From Lactuca virosa (taxonomy: Eukaryota > Streptophyta > Magnoliopsida > Asterales > Asteraceae), in assembly GCA_928212115.1 (NCBI GenBank), contig CAKMRJ010005523.1, positions 101,950,100 through 102,014,099 of the forward strand: a DNA stretch of 64,000 nt, read 5' to 3'. Under the pieces are notes generated by a model. It made no database searches. It saw nothing but the letters and a program-made list of their open reading frames with translations, and was not told the origin of the DNA. Below are positions 60,258 through 64,000 of this stretch, piece after piece. Made by a program: the position numbers and the translations under genes. How positions within the stretch are numbered: position 1 is the first letter of the stretch; the number at the start of each line of letters is the position of its first letter.

Positions 60258-62583
60258 TGTGACAACCCAAAACTTCTACCTCGAACATCTAGACAATTTA
60301 ATCAATGTTAAACTCGTTTCTGTTAACTTCTAGCACTGCTTAAGGCTTCATTTAAGCGTTCTAAGCTTGGGTACAGTCAAAGTTGAGACTAGGAATGAGT
60401 CAGCAAGGCGTATTGTAGCAAAACCGGGCCATACACCCCTTTTGGAAGAGTGTGCGGCCACACACATGGGTGTACGGCCGTACACACCCCTCATGGCCAC
60501 ACACCCACTCCTATATAAAGGGTAGACCCCTTTCCCTTCATTCCTTTCACTCCTTGGCTGCACACTACACCATTCTCTCAAGTTCTTCAACCGTGAACCC
60601 TCCAAATCTTCAAGAACGTGAGTAATTCATCCTCTAACTTGATATCCTTGAAAGACCACTCTTTCTAAGCCTTGATACTACAAGATTCGTCATGTTCTTC
60701 ATGTCTTGAAGAGAGTACGGCCGTACACCTTCATAAGGTGGGTCGTACACTCCTTAAAGGCTCTCCAAAGTGAGAGTTTGACCCCTATCTTCGAGTTGGA
60801 CATGAACCCAGCCTTATTGCATCTTAAAATCGACATTTGGGCATAAAAATGAAGGGTGTACGGCCGCACACCCCTATGTACGGCCGCACACACACCCTAG
60901 GGCCGCAAACCCACTTCATGGCCTTTATTGACCTCAAACTTGGACCACAACTAAGCATGGACCTAGAACACTTCATGGATGTAAGTATGAACCTTGATAA
61001 CACCTGAAAGACACCTTTCATCATGAGTGTACGGCCGCACACCTCATGGGTCGCACACACCTTTAAGGTGGTCGTACACCTCCCCCACTCAATCCTTTAA
61101 GGTTCTAACACTTAGTTCGAGTGTTTCCGAGTCCCTAGAGTGGTTTCCTAGCATATCTAGTAGTGTAATACCTTCATTTGACTCCTATATGTGTCATTAC
61201 ATGTTAAATAGGATTAAATTGTGTTCGAGGCTTCACTTGACACTCAACATCTCATACCGATCTTTCATACAAACCACTCGCTCAAGGTGAGTTCATACCC
61301 CTACATTTTCCGAGTTTTTAATGTTTTCAGGGGGAATACAAGCCAAACATAACTGATTTTATGAAAGTTACACAAACGGAGTTCAGTAAACTTAAAACGG
61401 ACGAAATCAGTACAAACACACAGTTTCAACAGTTTTACAAAATATTTTAGATATTTTAACCCTTTTGTATTATGCTGAGCATAAGGGTTGTTTTCAACGT
61501 ACGAACTTAACCACATAGTTTTCAGAACAATACATGATTTACACTTACAAACATACAAACTATATTAGGTATAGTTGGGAATTCATACAAGGTTATATAT
61601 ATACGTTCACACAAACTATAATAGGTATAGTTTGGGAATTCATACCACAGTTTACAAACTCACACTTTACAAACCTTTCAGTTATTTACAAAAAGGGTTT
61701 TCAGCATTATTACTTGTAAATTTGTTAGTCTACTTGGAGACACGTCCTTGGTAACACTCACAAACTTAACTGGGTGAAGGACTAGTGCTTGTGATCATAA
61801 TCTCTTGTAGGGAGAGCGTGACTGTTGTGTATAGATCTATACGGGACTGACTATCCCGCACCTTGCTGCTAGCTATAGTAGGACCGGCAGGTCTACGGGT
61901 GACAAAGTCATAAAAGATACTGGTGCCCGATTCGCGCCATATCAAGTCAAAGTATGGTCATGACACTCACAATATAGATAACAACGATTTACTTACGTAA
62001 TAATAACACACGAACAATACTTGTTTAGTACAAGTACGGTCAAATACATGGTTTCTTGAGGAAAACTAATACTACCATACGTATTGGTAGTAACCAGGGT
62101 TTTCAAACAGAACATTTCATACAAACAGTTTTTCATACAATGTTCATCCTATATTACACCTAGTGGTAGTCTAATCATACAACATTTTACTAAGATTTTC
62201 CCACTTTTACTAAAGGAAATATTGGATTTTCTTGGAGTCATGCAAACATTTTCTGAATTAACAACCGGTTTTCAATATACAAACATAGCTTATGAACTCA
62301 CCAGCTTTATGCTGATACTCTTTCAAAACTGCTTGTATTCTCAGGGAATTAGTAGACAGGTACTTCCAGGAGTTTGGAGAAGCCAGAGCGTTAGAATAAC
62401 GTCTTTCTATTTTACTTCTGATATGAACAAAACTATGTATTAAGTCAATGTAAACCTTTTTCATATATGTATTCAATGTTTGGATTGCGTTTACTATGAT
62501 TGCTATGATACAATTGTTGTGATACTACACATGACGTCCTCCGCCCCAGGACGTTTCTGCCGTTCCGGTTTTGGGGTATGACA
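60258..62583 (+). repeat. 3' LTR of C
   Basis: It spans 2,326 bp, collinear with the 5' LTR. In the first 300 bases I count roughly 17 differences, so the insertion is not very recent. It ends GGGGTATGACA, then AACCA. Confidence 0.94.
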
Positions 62584-62822
62584 AACCAATAGACATGTAC
62601 ACTAGCACAAGTTTTGAGATGACGGAGCGTGTTCAAGACTCGTCTTTTATTTTTGCTATAAATTTTGGTGTCATACAACTATACAAAGAACACACATGTA
62701 TTAACTATATTATTAATGCAATGGATGTTGTTTCTTGTTTTACTATTATTCATTGTTATGATACTGTACATGAACTCCTCCACCCCCGGATGTTTCCGCC
62801 ATCTCGGTTTAGGGGTGTGACA

Positions 62823-64000
62823 GAACACGTTGACGACAATCCATAGCCCCATCTGGAACTACTCATACTAACTCTGAAGTTGATTGAAAAATCAACTGCT
62901 GCCCTTCCCGGAGTACATATAACAATCTATACATCGAACTATCAATCTCTTAGCAGTCGAATCTTGTCCTCAGCGACCCAACCGTCTCGAAACTCAAATA
63001 TTGGTACACCCGAAGAAACACAGACCATAATTGGAGTCATGTCCAACGGCCACCTACAGTGAAGACACTCATTCTCTCCTGAGCATATGTAACATGCATC
63101 ATCTTGCTTTGTGCGTTGCCTTGACTACCACATGACCCCAGTCTCATAAATTCGGACCGCAGATCCCCATAACCTAAACTTCTGTACCATGTTAGATTGA
63201 GGATCCTCCCCACAGAATACCCAGTTCACCCCCACTTAGGGTTCGAACCATCGTCCATTGTCATACCAACAGACCACGCTTCAGACTGGCTCACCAAATG
63301 TACCATTCCCGACTCATGGAACGTACACGCAACACTTGATGTCCTCCGAGAAAATGAGCAAATAACCCCAAGTATCACGTATCTCATATGAAAACCTCAT
63401 AATCTTCCTAATGTCACTGCCTCTAAGTCACCCAAAATCTCATACCGACACACCATCGGACATCTCGACTGTCCCGAATTAGTTGCGACTCTCAACCTGA
63501 AAATAATGAACTATCATACACACCTCATCTCCTATTCCTCTACCAACCTTCCATCACGTGGATTATCATTGAAGCAAGAGACCTCACTCTCATGGTTTTC
63601 ATACAACGTAGACAACGAGGGCCGCCGCCCCAATATACTCCTCTTGATTACCTGGAACTGCTGCTAATATATGCCTTACTACACTCGACTAAGGCATATC
63701 CTTGTCCTCATCCATTTCAGTCCCCTGTGATGACTCTGGTGAAAATATCACAAATATATGCTACCCCACGGGGTTTACCTCTATTCTCTGAAACCGGAAG
63801 CTAGTTATCTCCTTTGCTCCACACGAGAAGTGGAAATAGTGTAATTCTTGTCACAAAAAGTGACATCTCAACCATCGGCCGATCACTCAACCCATACCGC
63901 AATCCTCCACAAGGAATTATCCCCACTTCTCCTTGAGTCCTGCGACTCCTACTGGCAGCTCGCCAGTCAGACACCTCGGGATGTAAAGTCAATTTTCCTT
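62823..64000 (-). other. internal region of A, right of B
   Basis: It restarts with GAACA, the target duplication of B, and continues to the window edge. No domain is recognisable; minus-strand frames are short (for example 63801-63992). The base composition and style resemble 21265-22470, fitting the same non-coding 3' interior of A. Confidence 0.6.

Larger units (their letters stand above)
53871..62583 (+). mobile_element. Ty3/Gypsy element C, internally deleted, nested in B 3' LTR
   Basis: This complete 8,713-bp insertion has LTRs of 2,322 and 2,326 bp, perfect AACCA duplications (53866-53870 and 62584-62588), primer site and polypurine tract. The 4-kb interior keeps a pre-gag frame, a Gag without capsid, and remnants of the integrase C-terminus and chromodomain. 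Protease, RT, RNase H and integrase core are absent. It is related to B (same leader, pre-gag, gag and tract) but has a different LTR upstream half. Confidence 0.95.
23514..62822 (+). mobile_element. Ty3/Gypsy chromovirus B, carrying four nested insertions
   Basis: The termini are TGTGACAACCC at 23514 and GGGGTGTGACA ending at 62822, with perfect GAACA duplications at 23509-23513 and 62823-62827. Subtracting D, E, F and C and one copy of each duplication leaves about 11.1 kb: LTR (2,401), primer site, pre-gag frame, gag, protease, RT, RNase H, integrase, chromodomain, polypurine tract, LTR (2,408). The chromodomain, element length and LTR length fit the Tekay-type chromoviruses of plants. Every coding domain carries stops or frameshifts, so B is dead. 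Confidence 0.95.
51697..62822 (+). repeat. 3' LTR of B, interrupted by C
   Basis: The pieces are 51697-53870 and 62589-62822; net 2,408 bp against 2,401 bp for the 5' LTR. C and its AACCA duplication split it at CAGGGAACCA; the 5' LTR shows the unbroken site at 34401-34420. It carries the structured module at 53232-53342, where the GTATAGATCTATAC palindrome has one change. Confidence 0.95.
19605..64000 (-). mobile_element. Gypsy-type retrotransposon A, 3' part, split by element B
   Basis: This is the oldest traceable element of the right block. Its 3' LTR (19605-21250) and polypurine tract show minus orientation. Internal sequence runs 21251-23513 and resumes at 62823 after element B; GAACA on both sides marks B's insertion. 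The 5' LTR, primer site and any pol lie right of 64000. The visible interior (about 3.4 kb) has no recognisable coding domain and contains a hairpin-rich tandem array. The Gypsy label rests on LTR termini and tract style, not on a protein. Confidence 0.75.

Noticed and set aside
1..64000. Host genes, tRNA or rRNA genes
   Set aside because: No spliced gene structure, tRNA-like cloverleaf with A/B boxes, or rRNA sequence was recognised; nearly all open frames fall within retrotransposon domains or LTRs.

Overview
This window is plant nuclear repeat DNA with no host gene I can support. The layout (LTR retrotransposons nested in each other, chromodomain Ty3/Gypsy elements with 2.3-3.5 kb LTRs, a decayed Ty1/Copia family, many CpG-to-TpG/CpA stop codons) fits a large, TE-rich dicot genome. 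The recurrent ACTCGTCGAGT word and the overall repeat style make me think of Asteraceae, possibly lettuce (Lactuca). That is recognition from memory, not proof.

Left block, 1-11881. The right part of a Copia-type element (E2, 1-5112, + strand) is inserted in the reverse transcriptase of a minus-strand Gypsy element G. G shows pol, gag, a pre-gag reading frame and a primer-binding site, then a 3.5 kb LTR (8360-11881). Its other LTR lies off the left edge.

Middle block, 11882-19604. About 2 kb of unassigned DNA is split by solo LTR H (12238-17999). H itself contains a second solo LTR, G2 (13821-17332), of the G family, flanked by a perfect AGCGG duplication. G2 is inverted relative to the G LTR, giving 3.5 kb arms about 1.9 kb apart.

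Right block, 19605-64000. Minus-strand Gypsy element A starts with its 3' LTR (19605-21250). Its internal DNA is split at 23513/62823 by element B (plus strand, duplication GAACA). B spans 39.3 kb but is only about 11.1 kb of its own sequence, because four later insertions sit in it: D (23679-32402, duplication TACTT, in B's 5' LTR), Copia-type E (36863-44488, in gag), solo LTR F (48019-51136, duplication AAATC, in the integrase region) and C (53871-62583, duplication AACCA, in B's 3' LTR). Cutting these out restores B's gag, its integrase and two LTRs of about 2.40 and 2.41 kb.

How the parts relate. B retains traces of every domain (pre-gag frame, gag, protease, RT, RNase H, integrase, chromodomain) but all are broken. 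D lacks gag through RT. C lacks capsid and nearly all of pol. E and E2 share a gag plus about 4 kb of matching sequence without an open pol. C, D and E must therefore have moved using proteins from other copies. The signals I think most deserve a second look are non-coding: a folded module shared by the LTRs of B, C and F with covarying stems and a palindromic hairpin loop; an array of tetraloop hairpins in A; pre-gag reading frames in B, C and G; and splice-site-like pairs linking LTRs to gag.
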